Positions 1-6,883 of a DNA stretch of 19,224 nucleotides are shown here, one piece after another. The stretch is from UMGS172 sp045578845 (GTDB lineage Bacteria > Bacillota > Clostridia > Oscillospirales > Acutalibacteraceae), in NCBI GenBank assembly GCA_045578845.1, contig JAZNLA010000028.1:1-19224 (forward strand), written 5' to 3'. The position numbers were made by a program, and so were the translations under genes. The stretch's first letter is position 1. The number at the start of each line of letters is the position of its first letter. The notes under the pieces were generated by a model that saw only the letters and a program-made list of their open reading frames with translations, ran no database searches and had not been told where the DNA came from.

Positions 1-314
1 GGTTCAGCCTTTTCATAAATAACGGGATTAACGGTTGCGGCAAAGGTCATATCGGTACAAAAAACCTTATCTCCTGCTTTTACACCGGCAAGTTTTATAG
101 CCAAATGAAGAGCCGATGTACCGCAAGACAATGCAACTGCATATTTACATCCCAACTTTTCAGTTGCAAGTCGTTCAATCTCGTTAATATTTTCGCCAAT
201 AGTTGACATCCAATTGGTTTCATACGCTTCCAAAACATACTTAATTTCATCACCGTGCATAGTCGGTGATGAAAGCCAAACCTTTTTTTGAAACGGATTG
301 AAATTCTTTGTCAT
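1..314 (-). CDS. DegT/DnrJ/EryC1/StrS-family PLP aminotransferase (partial, N-terminal 104 residues)
   Basis: This is the start of a sugar aminotransferase gene that runs off the left edge. The translation opens MTKNFNPFQKKVWLSSP and contains the family hallmarks TNWMSTIGENINEIE and SCGTSALHLA, whose GTSAL segment binds the PLP phosphate, followed by FCTDMTFAATVNP. The pattern resembles EpsN/PglE-type enzymes, which transfer an amino group onto a nucleotide-linked 4-keto sugar for surface polysaccharide or glycan synthesis. The PLP lysine and C-terminal domain lie outside the window. The ATG is preceded by a GAGGA ribosome site about nine bases upstream, and a sigma-A-like promoter lies at 384-412. 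The family is clear. The exact sugar substrate is not, because no glycan neighbour is visible. Confidence 0.88.
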   Translation of the reverse strand, partial: MTKNFNPFQKKVWLSSPTMHGDEIKYVLEAYETNWMSTIGENINEIERLATEKLGCKYAVALSCGTSALHLAIKLAGVKAGDKVFCTDMTFAATVNPVIYEKAE

Positions 315-695
315 TTTAAATTCCTCAATCTTACTAAAATCAAAAATTACCGATAACTGAATAAACATTATAATTCAAAGTAAATTATACTATAACTTTT
401 AAAAAAAATCAACATTATAATAGCAAATTTAGATATTATTATAAAAATTATTTAATATTTACATTAAATCTAATATTTTTAATTATTTATTCCTTTTTTA
501 GTTTTATTAAACCGGTAATAATTAATGACAGCGTTGATATAACATAAATTTTTACACATAAATAATACACGATTTAAGGGTTAAAATCCTCAAATCGTGC
601 TTAATTACGGCTCTGCAGACATATTGTAAATCGTGGCAAATGTACACAATAATTAATCATTATCCGATTATATTATCAGCATAGCATCTCCGAAG
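315..695. other. Gene-poor AT-rich intergenic stretch
   Basis: Between the aminotransferase start and the palindromic element I find no open frame with a ribosome site. Apart from the promoter at 384-412, the only structure is an inverted repeat: CACGATTT at 568-575 pairs perfectly with AAATCGTG at 592-599. The inner bases 577-582 can also pair with 585-590 (one G-T wobble). AAATCGTG occurs again at 628-635. No T-run follows the hairpin, so it does not look like a terminator. It could be a remnant of a structured RNA or repeat. Confidence 0.45.
384..412 (-). promoter_or_regulatory. Sigma-A-like promoter for the aminotransferase gene
   Basis: Reading the minus strand, TTGATT (412-407) and TATAAT (389-384) are separated by 17 bases. 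The -10 is a perfect match and the -35 matches four of six. It lies about 70 bases upstream of the aminotransferase ATG. A second TATAAT lies closer to the gene but has no recognisable -35. Confidence 0.55.
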
Positions 696-859
696 CTTAC
701 GGCATATAGGATGCCGTAAGAATGAATATTTAATAATGAATAATGAATAATTTTGGTGTCGGCTTTGCCGACATTATATAAACTCGTGCCGCAGGCACAC
801 ATTAATTATTCATTCTTCACTATTCATTTTTCATTTGCTCATCCTTTATAGGATGAGCA
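696..859. repeat. Compound palindromic repeat element (MITE/REP-like)
   Basis: This is a nested set of inverted repeats with no coding capacity. CTTACGGCAT at 696-705 mirrors ATGCCGTAAG at 711-720. Then AATGAAT-rich arms at 721-754 are answered, imperfectly, by their reverse complement at 801-836. Between the arms sit two GC-rich mini-hairpins: TGTCGGC-TTT-GCCGACA (757-773) and GTGCC-GCA-GGCAC (786-798). At the right edge TGCTCATCC (836-844) pairs with GGATGAGCA (851-859), whose right arm is the last codons of queA. The AATGAATATT motif recurs at 5707-5716. Such units are familiar as scattered repeats in Clostridia, though I am relying on memory for that. A short non-autonomous mobile element or a structured 3' RNA tail of queA are both possible. 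Confidence 0.65.
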
Positions 860-1865
860 TTGCATCACCAAATGAAAAAAATCTGTACTTTTCTTCTACT
901 GCGTGACGGTATGCATTCATAGTAAGGTCATAACCTGCAAAAGCACTGACTAACATTATGAGAGTACTTTCGGGCAGATGGAAATTAGTCACAAGTCCGT
1001 CCATAACCTTAAATTCATAACCGGGATAAATAAAAATGTCGGTATCGTCACTGCATTCCGTCAATTCACCGTTTCTTGCGGCACTTTCAACCGTTCTGCA
1101 TGATGTTGTGCCGACACAAATCACCCTGCCGCCGTTTGCCTTGGTCTTATTTATAAGGTCGGCAGTTTTTTGCGATATGAAATAGTGTTCAGAATGCATT
1201 TTATGGTCGGTTATATCGTCTGCTTTCACAGGTCTAAACGTACCTAAACCGACATGAAGTGTAACAAAACCTATATTTACGCCTTTTTCTTTAATTTTTT
1301 CGATGTATTCATTTGTAAAATGCAGTCCTGCAGTCGGTGCGGCAGCAGAGCCGATTTCGTGCGAATAAACTGTTTGGTAACGTTCTTTGTCCTCTAACTT
1401 CTCGGTAATATAAGGCGGTAACGGCATTTGTCCTACCCTATCTAAAATATCGTAAAAAACGCCGTCATAACTAAACTTTACAATTCGGTTGCCGTCTTCG
1501 GTAGTATCAATAACTTCGAGTGAAAGTTCTGTGCCGAAATTAAATATTTTACCTATTTTGGCTTTTTTGCCGGGACCCGCAAGACACTCCCAAGTATCAT
1601 TGGAAATTTGTTTAAGTAAAACAAACTCTACAACCGAGCCTGTATCACGTCTTGTGCCGAAAATTCGTGCAGGTAAAACCCTCGTATCGTTCATTATCAG
1701 GCAATCGCCCTCACGCAGATAATCCAATAGGTCGGTAAACTTTTTATCGCTGTATGTATTGCCATTTTTATCAATCGCCAACAACCTCGATGATGTTCTC
1801 GGTTCAATAGGTGTTTGAGCAATCAGTTCCTTAGGCAAATCGTAATAAAAATCACTTTTTTTCAT
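846..1865 (-). CDS. queA: S-adenosylmethionine:tRNA ribosyltransferase-isomerase QueA
   Basis: QueA transfers and rearranges the ribosyl part of S-adenosylmethionine onto preQ1 in tRNA (position 34 of GUN-anticodon tRNAs), making epoxyqueuosine. The 339-residue product has the family length and landmarks: N-terminal FYYDLPKELIAQTP and EPRTSSRLL, then LIMNDTRVLPAR, SAAAPTAGLHFT, LHVGLGTFRPV, VICVGTTSCRTVE and the C-terminal YRFFSFGDAMLI. I place the start at the ATG at 1865, giving MKKSDFYYDLP. A GTG three codons upstream is in frame, but it lies inside the GGTGAT that serves as ribosome site. The stop codon lies in the loop of the inverted repeat at 836-859. No other queuosine gene is present, and the gene is divergent from asd. 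Confidence 0.96.
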   Translation of the reverse strand: MKKSDFYYDLPKELIAQTPIEPRTSSRLLAIDKNGNTYSDKKFTDLLDYLREGDCLIMNDTRVLPARIFGTRRDTGSVVEFVLLKQISNDTWECLAGPGKKAKIGKIFNFGTELSLEVIDTTEDGNRIVKFSYDGVFYDILDRVGQMPLPPYITEKLEDKERYQTVYSHEIGSAAAPTAGLHFTNEYIEKIKEKGVNIGFVTLHVGLGTFRPVKADDITDHKMHSEHYFISQKTADLINKTKANGGRVICVGTTSCRTVESAARNGELTECSDDTDIFIYPGYEFKVMDGLVTNFHLPESTLIMLVSAFAGYDLTMNAYRHAVEEKYRFFSFGDAMLIL

Positions 1866-1913
1866 AAATATCACCGTTTAATCACAAAATCTCTTAACTT
1901 GCGTAAAATATGT

Positions 1914-1942
1914 TTGACAAATAAGTTGCATAAATGTATAAT
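1914..1942 (+). promoter_or_regulatory. Consensus sigma-A promoter of the asd-dapA-dapB operon
   Basis: TTGACA (1914-1919) and TATAAT (1937-1942) are both perfect and are separated by exactly 17 bases. The predicted transcript has an untranslated leader of about 90 bases before the asd ATG. This is a very strong promoter, consistent with constitutive expression or with control in the leader. Confidence 0.9.
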
Positions 1943-1953
1943 CAATAAGATAA

Positions 1954-2008
1954 AACATTAATTAAGTGTTATTATATTTCAATTTATACCAATTATCAAC
2001 ACTTTTTT
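1954..2008 (+). promoter_or_regulatory. Possible leader hairpins with alternative pairing upstream of asd
   Basis: In the asd leader, AAGTGTT (1964-1970) can pair with AACACTT (1998-2004), and TTTT follows, which looks like a weak intrinsic terminator. The same AGTGTT (1965-1970) can instead pair with AACATT (1954-1959). The two pairings exclude each other, as in an attenuator. The stems are short and AT-rich, and the first has a 27-base loop, so chance is a real possibility. The leader is too short for a lysine riboswitch. Confidence 0.2.
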
Positions 2009-2038
2009 AAATTCATTGTCAAAGGTGGTACATAATAT

Positions 2039-3121
2039 ATGAAAAAATATAATGTGGGAATTATCGGTGCAACAGGTATGGTAGGCCAGCGTTTTATTAC
2101 TCTGCTTTCCGACCATCCATGGTTTAATATCACCGTTTTAGCCGCAAGCGGCAGAAGTGCAGGCAAAACCTATACTGAGGCCGTTGGCAACCGTTGGGCT
2201 ATGAAAAACGAAATTCCTCAAAATGTAAAAAATATGATTATCATGGACGCCGAAGCCGATATCAAAAATATCACCTCGGCAGTTGATTTTGTTTTCTGTG
2301 CCGTAAACATGAAAAAAGACGAAATCAAGGCTTTGGAAGAAAACTATGCCAAACATGAGTGCCCTGTTATTTCCAACAACAGTGCTCACAGAGGTACTAA
2401 AGATGTTCCCATGATTATACCCGAAATAAATGCCGACCACACCGATATCATTGCCGCACAAAAGAAAAGGCTCGGCACTAAAAAAGGGTTTATTGCAGTT
2501 AAATCCAACTGTTCACTTCAAAGTTACGTACCCGCACTTTATCCTTTATCGGCTGACTTTGGCGTAGAAGATGTTTTGGTATGTACCTACCAAGCCATTT
2601 CGGGTGCAGGTAAAACATTTGAAACATTCCCCGAAATCGTTGATAACGTTATCCCTTATATCGGCGGCGAGGAAGAAAAAAGCGAACAGGAACCTCTTAA
2701 AATTTGGGGTAAAGTAAACGGTGATGTTATCGAAAATGCCGAAAAACCTCACTTCACCGCACAATGCTTACGCGTTCCCGTTTCAGACGGTCATATGGCC
2801 GCTGTTTTCGTAAGATTTAACAAAAAACCCACCAAAGAGCAAATTCTTAAAAAATGGCAAAACTATTCAGGTGCCGCTCAAGAATTAAATCTTCCCAGTG
2901 CACCTAAACAATTTATACACTACTTTACCGAAGATAATATGCCTCAAACCAAACTCCAGCGTGACCTTGAGGGCGGTATGGCTATCTCGGTCGGCAGACT
3001 TCGTGAGGACACACAGTATGACTACAAATTTGTATGTCTTTCACACAACACACTCCGCGGTGCTGCAGGCGGCGGCGTTTTACTTGCCGAACTTCTTTGT
3101 GCCAAAGGTTTTTTTGACTAA
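2039..3121 (+). CDS. asd: Aspartate-semialdehyde dehydrogenase (long archaeal/fungal-type)
   Basis: This enzyme reduces aspartyl phosphate with NADPH to aspartate semialdehyde, the branch point for lysine/DAP, threonine and methionine. The 360-residue product begins with a Rossmann motif, GIIGATGMVGQ (G10, G13, G16). It has the nucleophile Cys158 in KSNCSLQ and the catalytic-histidine segment RVPVSDGHM near residue 245. The long RFITLLSDHPWF start and overall length fit the class seen in archaea, fungi and some bacteria rather than the shorter Bacillus-type enzyme. The ribosome site AAAGGTGG (2021-2028) lies ten bases before the ATG. It is first in the operon, 21 bases ahead of dapA, with which its product acts in sequence. 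Confidence 0.95.
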   Translation: MKKYNVGIIGATGMVGQRFITLLSDHPWFNITVLAASGRSAGKTYTEAVGNRWAMKNEIPQNVKNMIIMDAEADIKNITSAVDFVFCAVNMKKDEIKALEENYAKHECPVISNNSAHRGTKDVPMIIPEINADHTDIIAAQKKRLGTKKGFIAVKSNCSLQSYVPALYPLSADFGVEDVLVCTYQAISGAGKTFETFPEIVDNVIPYIGGEEEKSEQEPLKIWGKVNGDVIENAEKPHFTAQCLRVPVSDGHMAAVFVRFNKKPTKEQILKKWQNYSGAAQELNLPSAPKQFIHYFTEDNMPQTKLQRDLEGGMAISVGRLREDTQYDYKFVCLSHNTLRGAAGGGVLLAELLCAKGFFD

Positions 3122-3142
3122 TTTATATTTAGGAGTAGTTTT

Positions 3143-4033
3143 ATGAAAAAAAGAATTTTTACCGGATGTGCAACCGCACTTGTTACTCCGTTCAATGACG
3201 ACTGTTCGGTAAACTACCAAAGACTTCGTCTTCTTATTGAAGAACAGATTGCAGGCGGTGTTGATGCACTTGTTATCTGCGGAACTACCGGCGAATCTGC
3301 TACACTTGATAATGATGAACATATCAAGGTTTTAACAGAGGCTGTTTCAGCTGCCAACGGCAGAGTTCCCATTATTGCAGGTACCGGCAGTAACGATACT
3401 ATGTATGCCGCTCAACTTTCTCAGCATGCAGAATCTTTAGGTGTTGACGGTTTGCTTATGGTAACACCCTACTATAATAAAACATCTCAAAACGGTCTTC
3501 TTAACCACTATTTCTATGTTGCCGACCGCGTTAAGACACCTATTATTCTTTACAATGTTCCCAGCCGTACAGGTACTGCCATTAAACCCGAAACATATAA
3601 GGAACTTGCCAAGCACGAAAATATCGTTGCCATTAAAGAAGCAAACGGTGATATTTCCGCTATTGCAAAAACCATGAGCCTTTGTGCCGGTGAACTTGAC
3701 CTTTACTCAGGTAACGACGACCAAATCGTTCCCATTATGTCACTCGGCGGTATAGGCGTAATCTCGGTACTTTCCAATATACTTCCAAAAGAAACCCACA
3801 ATATTTGCGAGGAATTCTTGAAGGGTAACACCGAAAAAGCAAGAGATATGCAACTTAAATATGTAAGTCTTATCAATGCTTTGTTCAGCGATGTCAACCC
3901 TATCCCCGTAAAAGAGGCAATGAACTTAATGGGTATGGGTATGGGTCCGTTGCGTATGCCTTTGGCACCTATGACCGACAATGCAAGAGAAGCACTTAAA
4001 GCAGAACTTATTAAACACGGACTTATTAAATAA
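3143..4033 (+). CDS. dapA: 4-hydroxy-tetrahydrodipicolinate synthase
   Basis: DapA condenses pyruvate with aspartate semialdehyde, the first committed step to diaminopimelate, lysine and dipicolinate. The 296-residue TIM-barrel protein shows the whole active site: CGTTGESATL (T48-T49), LYNVPSRTG with Tyr137 and Arg142, and IVAIKEANGD with Lys165 as the Schiff-base lysine. The sequence is full length for the family. A ribosome site AGGAG (3131-3135) lies seven bases before the ATG, within the short gap after asd. The next gene, dapB, uses its product directly. In a spore former this operon also supplies the dipicolinate branch, but no dipicolinate synthase gene is visible here. Confidence 0.97.
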   Translation: MKKRIFTGCATALVTPFNDDCSVNYQRLRLLIEEQIAGGVDALVICGTTGESATLDNDEHIKVLTEAVSAANGRVPIIAGTGSNDTMYAAQLSQHAESLGVDGLLMVTPYYNKTSQNGLLNHYFYVADRVKTPIILYNVPSRTGTAIKPETYKELAKHENIVAIKEANGDISAIAKTMSLCAGELDLYSGNDDQIVPIMSLGGIGVISVLSNILPKETHNICEEFLKGNTEKARDMQLKYVSLINALFSDVNPIPVKEAMNLMGMGMGPLRMPLAPMTDNAREALKAELIKHGLIK

Positions 4034-4056
4034 TTTATATTTACAGGACTAATAAA

Positions 4057-4812
4057 ATGACAGATATTATTCTTAACGGTTGCAGCGGAAAAATGGGCAA
4101 GGCCGTTACATCTTGTGTAAGCGAAAGAAACGATTGCAGAATTGTATGCGGTGTTGACCTTAATACCGAGGCTGACCGCGATTACCCTATTGTTTCTAAA
4201 ATCAAAGAGGCTGAAAAAGGCGATGTTATAATTGACTTTTCTCACCCATCTTCCCTGCCAGCACTTTTAGAGTACGCCGTAACAACCAAAACACCCGTTG
4301 TTTTTGCAACTACCGGTTTAAGCGACGCCGATATAGATAACATAAAAGAAGCAGCAAAGGTTATACCCGTATTTTTCACATTCAATATGTCCCTTGGCAT
4401 TAACCTATTGTGTTCGCTTGCTGTTACTGCATCAAAAATACTCGGTGAACAATACGATGTTGAAATTGTCGAAAAACATCACAATCAAAAAATCGATGCA
4501 CCGAGTGGAACTGCCATTATGCTTGCAAATGCAGTAAATAACGCTAATAACGGAAAATATGAATATACTTATGACCGCCACTCAAAACGCGAAAAAAGAA
4601 ACAAAAATGAAATCGGACTTCACGCTGTAAGAGGCGGCACTATCGTCGGTGAACATGAAGTTATATTTGCCGGCCGAGATGAAGTTGTCACTCTTTCTCA
4701 CTCAGCATATTCTAAGGAGGTTTTTGCAGTAGGTGCCGTTAACGCCGCACTGTTTATTGCGAATTTAACCCCCGGTCTTTACGATATGGCCGACCTAATT
4801 AAGAATAAATAA
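4057..4812 (+). CDS. dapB: 4-hydroxy-tetrahydrodipicolinate reductase
   Basis: DapB reduces the DapA product to tetrahydrodipicolinate using NAD(P)H. The 251-residue product has an N-terminal nucleotide-binding loop, NGCSGKMGK (G8, G11, M13, G14), the conserved IIDFSHP and FATTGLS segments, and the substrate-binding and catalytic motif EKHHNQKIDAPSGT (residues 139-152). The length is typical of Gram-positive enzymes. The ribosome site is weak (AGGAC). The gene is last in the asd-dapA-dapB operon, 23 bases after dapA, and is followed immediately by a strong terminator. Diaminopimelate in peptidoglycan is therefore the likely destination of the pathway, with lysine and spore dipicolinate as further outputs. 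Confidence 0.97.
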   Translation: MTDIILNGCSGKMGKAVTSCVSERNDCRIVCGVDLNTEADRDYPIVSKIKEAEKGDVIIDFSHPSSLPALLEYAVTTKTPVVFATTGLSDADIDNIKEAAKVIPVFFTFNMSLGINLLCSLAVTASKILGEQYDVEIVEKHHNQKIDAPSGTAIMLANAVNNANNGKYEYTYDRHSKREKRNKNEIGLHAVRGGTIVGEHEVIFAGRDEVVTLSHSAYSKEVFAVGAVNAALFIANLTPGLYDMADLIKNK

Positions 4813-4816
4813 AATT

Positions 4817-4847
4817 AAAATCCCGAAGTAATACTTCGGGATTTTTT
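4817..4847. terminator. Bidirectional intrinsic terminator between dapB and the converging hydrolase gene
   Basis: AAAATCCCGAAGT (4817-4829) pairs perfectly with ACTTCGGGATTTT (4833-4845) across a three-base loop. Six T follow on the plus strand, and A-rich sequence on the other side gives a T tail on the minus strand. The minus-strand gene's stop codon begins directly at the edge of the stem, so both operons end on it. Confidence 0.93.
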
Positions 4848-5400
4848 ATACACATATCTTTTCCAAAGAAAAATCTTTAAGTTTACCTATATAAACCGTT
4901 TCAACATCTGGAAGTTTTAAAAAACTCATGGGATGCACGATTTCCTCCAATTCATCAGCACCATCAATATTATGTTCTTTAAGCATATATTTCACATATT
5001 CCGAACAGTAAAAACCGTTTTTTGATTTATGGGATATATTAAGTGCCGCAAGATATAGACCTAAATAATTATATTTATAACTTTTTCTTTCTTTTACCAT
5101 ATTATCAATATGTTCGCACATACAAGTATAATCATCGGTAGAAATGGGAACTTTTATCACTATAACTTCGGTATTATAAAAACGTTTAAAGGTACCGTAA
5201 TTTGCCGATTCATTGACAAACCCGCCAATAAAAGGATTATAAGCATTTAGTCTGCCAAAAGAATACATAATATGTAGGTCCTCGTACGGTGTTATAGAGG
5301 CATGGCTGTAATCTTTATGAGTAAGGAATTTAATTATACGTGCCAAAACAGTGCCGGTATAACTTATTACAATATAAACGGATTTGTTTTCGTTACTCAT
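4846..5400 (-). CDS. Permuted NlpC/P60-like (YiiX/DUF830-type) putative hydrolase
   Basis: The 184-residue protein has no signal peptide. It shows the order typical of circularly permuted papain-fold (LRAT/YiiX-like) enzymes: an N-terminal histidine motif DYSHASI (His33), then a C-terminal FYCSEYVKYML whose Cys would be the nucleophile. In this group some members act on peptides, amides or lipids, but substrates are mostly unknown, so I assign only a fold and a likely catalytic pair. The ATG at 5400 is chosen because GGAGGT (5407-5412) lies six bases upstream. An in-frame GTG at 5406 abuts that ribosome site. A near-consensus sigma-A promoter lies at 5430-5458. The gene is a single unit that converges on dapB. 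Confidence 0.75.
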   Translation of the reverse strand: MSNENKSVYIVISYTGTVLARIIKFLTHKDYSHASITPYEDLHIMYSFGRLNAYNPFIGGFVNESANYGTFKRFYNTEVIVIKVPISTDDYTCMCEHIDNMVKERKSYKYNYLGLYLAALNISHKSKNGFYCSEYVKYMLKEHNIDGADELEEIVHPMSFLKLPDVETVYIGKLKDFSLEKICV

Positions 5401-5429
5401 AACCACACCTCCAAAAAATAATATATTAA

Positions 5430-5458
5430 ATTATACAATATATTCATAGTTATTTCAA
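5430..5458 (-). promoter_or_regulatory. Sigma-A promoter of the YiiX-like hydrolase gene
   Basis: On the minus strand TTGAAA (5458-5453), 17 bases and TATAAT (5435-5430) match consensus at eleven of twelve positions. The predicted leader is short and leads straight to GGAGGT and the ATG at 5400. Confidence 0.8.
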
Positions 5459-5502
5459 TAATAATTTAATTTTCTTTAGTTGGTTATTTATCACAATCTC
5501 TC

Positions 5503-5531
5503 TTGACATGAACCGTTTATAATGATATAAT
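5503..5531 (+). promoter_or_regulatory. Consensus sigma-A promoter of tRNA-Leu
   Basis: TTGACA (5503-5508) and TATAAT (5526-5531) are perfect and spaced by 17 bases, about 50 bases before the mature tRNA 5' end. Confidence 0.9.
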
Positions 5532-5583
5532 CAATGTCGGTTTACAGGTACAAATACCTACTGCCTGTTATAATATCATACTC

Positions 5584-5667
5584 GCGGGTGTGGCGGAATT
5601 GGCAGACGCGCTAGACTTAGGATCTAGTGTCACGCACGTGCAGGTTCAAGTCCTGTCACCCGCACCA
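5584..5667 (+). tRNA. tRNA-Leu (anticodon UAG, reads CUN)
   Basis: This is an 84-base class II tRNA. The acceptor arm GCGGGTG pairs with CACCCGC (5657-5663), followed by discriminator A and encoded CCA (5665-5667). The anticodon stem CTAGA/TCTAG closes the loop CTTAGGA with anticodon TAG. A long variable arm (GTGTCACGCACGTGC region) and the T-loop GGTTCAAGTCC are present. The gene stands alone with its own consensus promoter and terminator, so it is a monocistronic tRNA gene. Confidence 0.97.
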
Positions 5668-5668
5668 A

Positions 5669-5706
5669 CGAAAAAGTCACCTGATGTAAATCGGGTGACT
5701 TTTTCG
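5669..5706 (+). terminator. Intrinsic terminator of tRNA-Leu
   Basis: CGAAAAAGTCACC (5669-5681) pairs with GGTGACTTTTTCG (5694-5706). The stem extends inward by CTGAT/ATCGG-type pairs to a GTAA loop, giving a long hairpin whose 3' arm ends in TTTTT. It starts two bases after the CCA end. Confidence 0.88.
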
Positions 5707-5724
5707 AATGAATATTGAATATTG

Positions 5725-5752
5725 AAATCGCTTAACTGATGTTAAGCGATTT
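5725..5752. terminator. Perfect 12-base hairpin, probable terminator of pdaA
   Basis: AAATCGCTTAAC (5725-5736) and GTTAAGCGATTT (5741-5752) pair perfectly around TGAT. It lies 56 bases beyond the pdaA stop on the minus strand. The T-run is only the TTT inside the stem, so termination could be partial. It is preceded by AATGAATATT, the same motif that opens the palindromic arm at 721. Confidence 0.55.
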
Positions 5753-5807
5753 ATTCTGATAATAAAAATTATTGAGTATCAATTTGTCTACAATCTTAAA
5801 AAATTAA

Positions 5808-6764
5808 TCAATTAGGTATTACATATTTTGCAGTGACATACCCTTTTTCACGAATACCATCAACAACATCGCCAAGTACCGCAGTATTAGTCTTTGATAT
5901 TGCATGAATAAGATAAATTGCACCGCCGTGTGCATCATTTAGCATTTTTTCTTTAGCATAGGTTTCTTCCGGCTGATTTTCAGTATCCCAATCCATATAT
6001 GCAAAACTCCACAGCATAGACTGATAACCCAAACTTTGAGTTACGGCCAGTGACCGTTCGGAATATTCACCCATAGGCGGGCGGAACAGATACATTTCGT
6101 AACCGTATTTTTCCTTAATAAAATTATGCAAATCCATAATTTCACTTTTCATTTGTTCAACGGTAAGCGACGGCATCGACTTATGCTTTACCGAGTGATT
6201 ACCAAGCACATGACCCTCATCAATTATCCTTTGAACGATTTTAGGCGATGATTTGCAATAAGATTTGGTGACAAAAAACACGCCCTTAGCATTCTTTTCT
6301 TTTAATACATCAAGGATTTTTTCGGTGTAACCGTTTTCATATCCTAAATCAAATGTAAGATATATATTTTCGGATTTCGGAGCAATAAAAACAGCGTCAT
6401 ATTTGCCGAATTTACTTTGAGCCCATGTAGCACCGGTAGGTCGGTTGTCTTTATCTTTATTCACACCGTGTCCATAGCCGCGAAGGGTGTTATCAAGGCT
6501 CATAAACTCATCGTCTTCATAACTTCCGCCTTGCACACCGACACCACTCTCAGGTACAGAAGACTCTACCTGTGACTCTGACTGTATACTGCTTGACTCT
6601 ACACTGCTTGTCCCGCTACTGCTATTCACATCAACTGACTCGGTTTCAAGAGAACTGTCGGTAGTTTGCGTGTAACTCGAATTATCGACAGCACCGCCAA
6701 AACAACCTGTAAACAAAAACAGTATTAAAATAAAAAGCGATAAAATTTTAATAAATTGTTTCAA
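5808..6764 (-). CDS. pdaA: PdaA-type polysaccharide deacetylase (spore cortex muramic-delta-lactam synthesis)
   Basis: PdaA removes the acetyl group from muramic acid and closes the delta-lactam found in spore cortex, after CwlD has removed the side peptide. The 318-residue product has a hydrophobic signal ending in LFTGC (Cys21), suggesting a lipoprotein. A Ser/Thr/Glu-rich linker follows (about residues 27-80), then a NodB domain. Its motifs are TFDLGYENG (137-145, the PdaA form of the first NodB motif), H190 and H194 in GNHSVKHKSM, RPPMGEYS (228-235) and IYLIHAIS (His287). No ATG is suitably placed; a TTG follows GGTGG by nine bases. The lipobox and linker are additions relative to the 263-residue Bacillus enzyme as I recall it. 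The assignment is strong because YENGY and the surrounding residues follow PdaA closely. Confidence 0.9.
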   Translation of the reverse strand: MKQFIKILSLFILILFLFTGCFGGAVDNSSYTQTTDSSLETESVDVNSSSGTSSVESSSIQSESQVESSVPESGVGVQGGSYEDDEFMSLDNTLRGYGHGVNKDKDNRPTGATWAQSKFGKYDAVFIAPKSENIYLTFDLGYENGYTEKILDVLKEKNAKGVFFVTKSYCKSSPKIVQRIIDEGHVLGNHSVKHKSMPSLTVEQMKSEIMDLHNFIKEKYGYEMYLFRPPMGEYSERSLAVTQSLGYQSMLWSFAYMDWDTENQPEETYAKEKMLNDAHGGAIYLIHAISKTNTAVLGDVVDGIREKGYVTAKYVIPN

Positions 6765-6801
6765 TTAAAAACACCACCTTTATATATTTTCCCCTTAAGT
6801 T

Positions 6802-6831
6802 TAATATATCATTTAAAAGTATTCTATTCAA
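6802..6831 (-). promoter_or_regulatory. Candidate pdaA promoter (sigma-G-like or sigma-A-like)
   Basis: On the minus strand TTGAATA (6831-6825) is followed after 16 bases by TATATTA (6808-6802). This can be read as a forespore sigma-G-type promoter (TGAATA with a CATnnTA-like -10 lacking the leading C). It can equally be read as sigma-A, TTGAAT-N17-TATATT. pdaA is sigma-G dependent in Bacillus subtilis, which favours the first reading. The bases alone do not decide it. Confidence 0.4.
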
Positions 6832-6851
6832 GTTACAATTCCTTAATAAAT

Positions 6852-6882
6852 AAAACGTCTGTCAAAAAGACAGACGTTTTTT
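6852..6882 (-). terminator. Intrinsic terminator of spoIVA
   Basis: AAAACGTCTGTC (6852-6863) and GACAGACGTTTT (6869-6880) form a perfect 12-base stem with an AAAAA loop, beginning right after the spoIVA stop codon. The minus-strand 3' side ends in TTTTATTTA. It separates spoIVA from pdaA, so the two are independent units. Confidence 0.9.
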
Positions 6883-6883
6883 A

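Noticed and set aside
721..750. Tandem AATGAAT-like repeats that might suggest a CRISPR or satellite array
   Set aside because: The units are only a few bases and imperfect, have no spacers of constant length and form one arm of a palindrome. No cas gene is present.
1948..2038. Lysine riboswitch or T-box upstream of asd
   Set aside because: The leader is about 90 bases, much shorter than a lysine riboswitch, and lacks the T-box specifier and antiterminator signature.
4846..5406. Prophage or secreted NlpC/P60 endolysin
   Set aside because: There is no signal peptide, wall-binding domain, holin or phage neighbour. The His-before-Cys order fits the permuted YiiX-like group.
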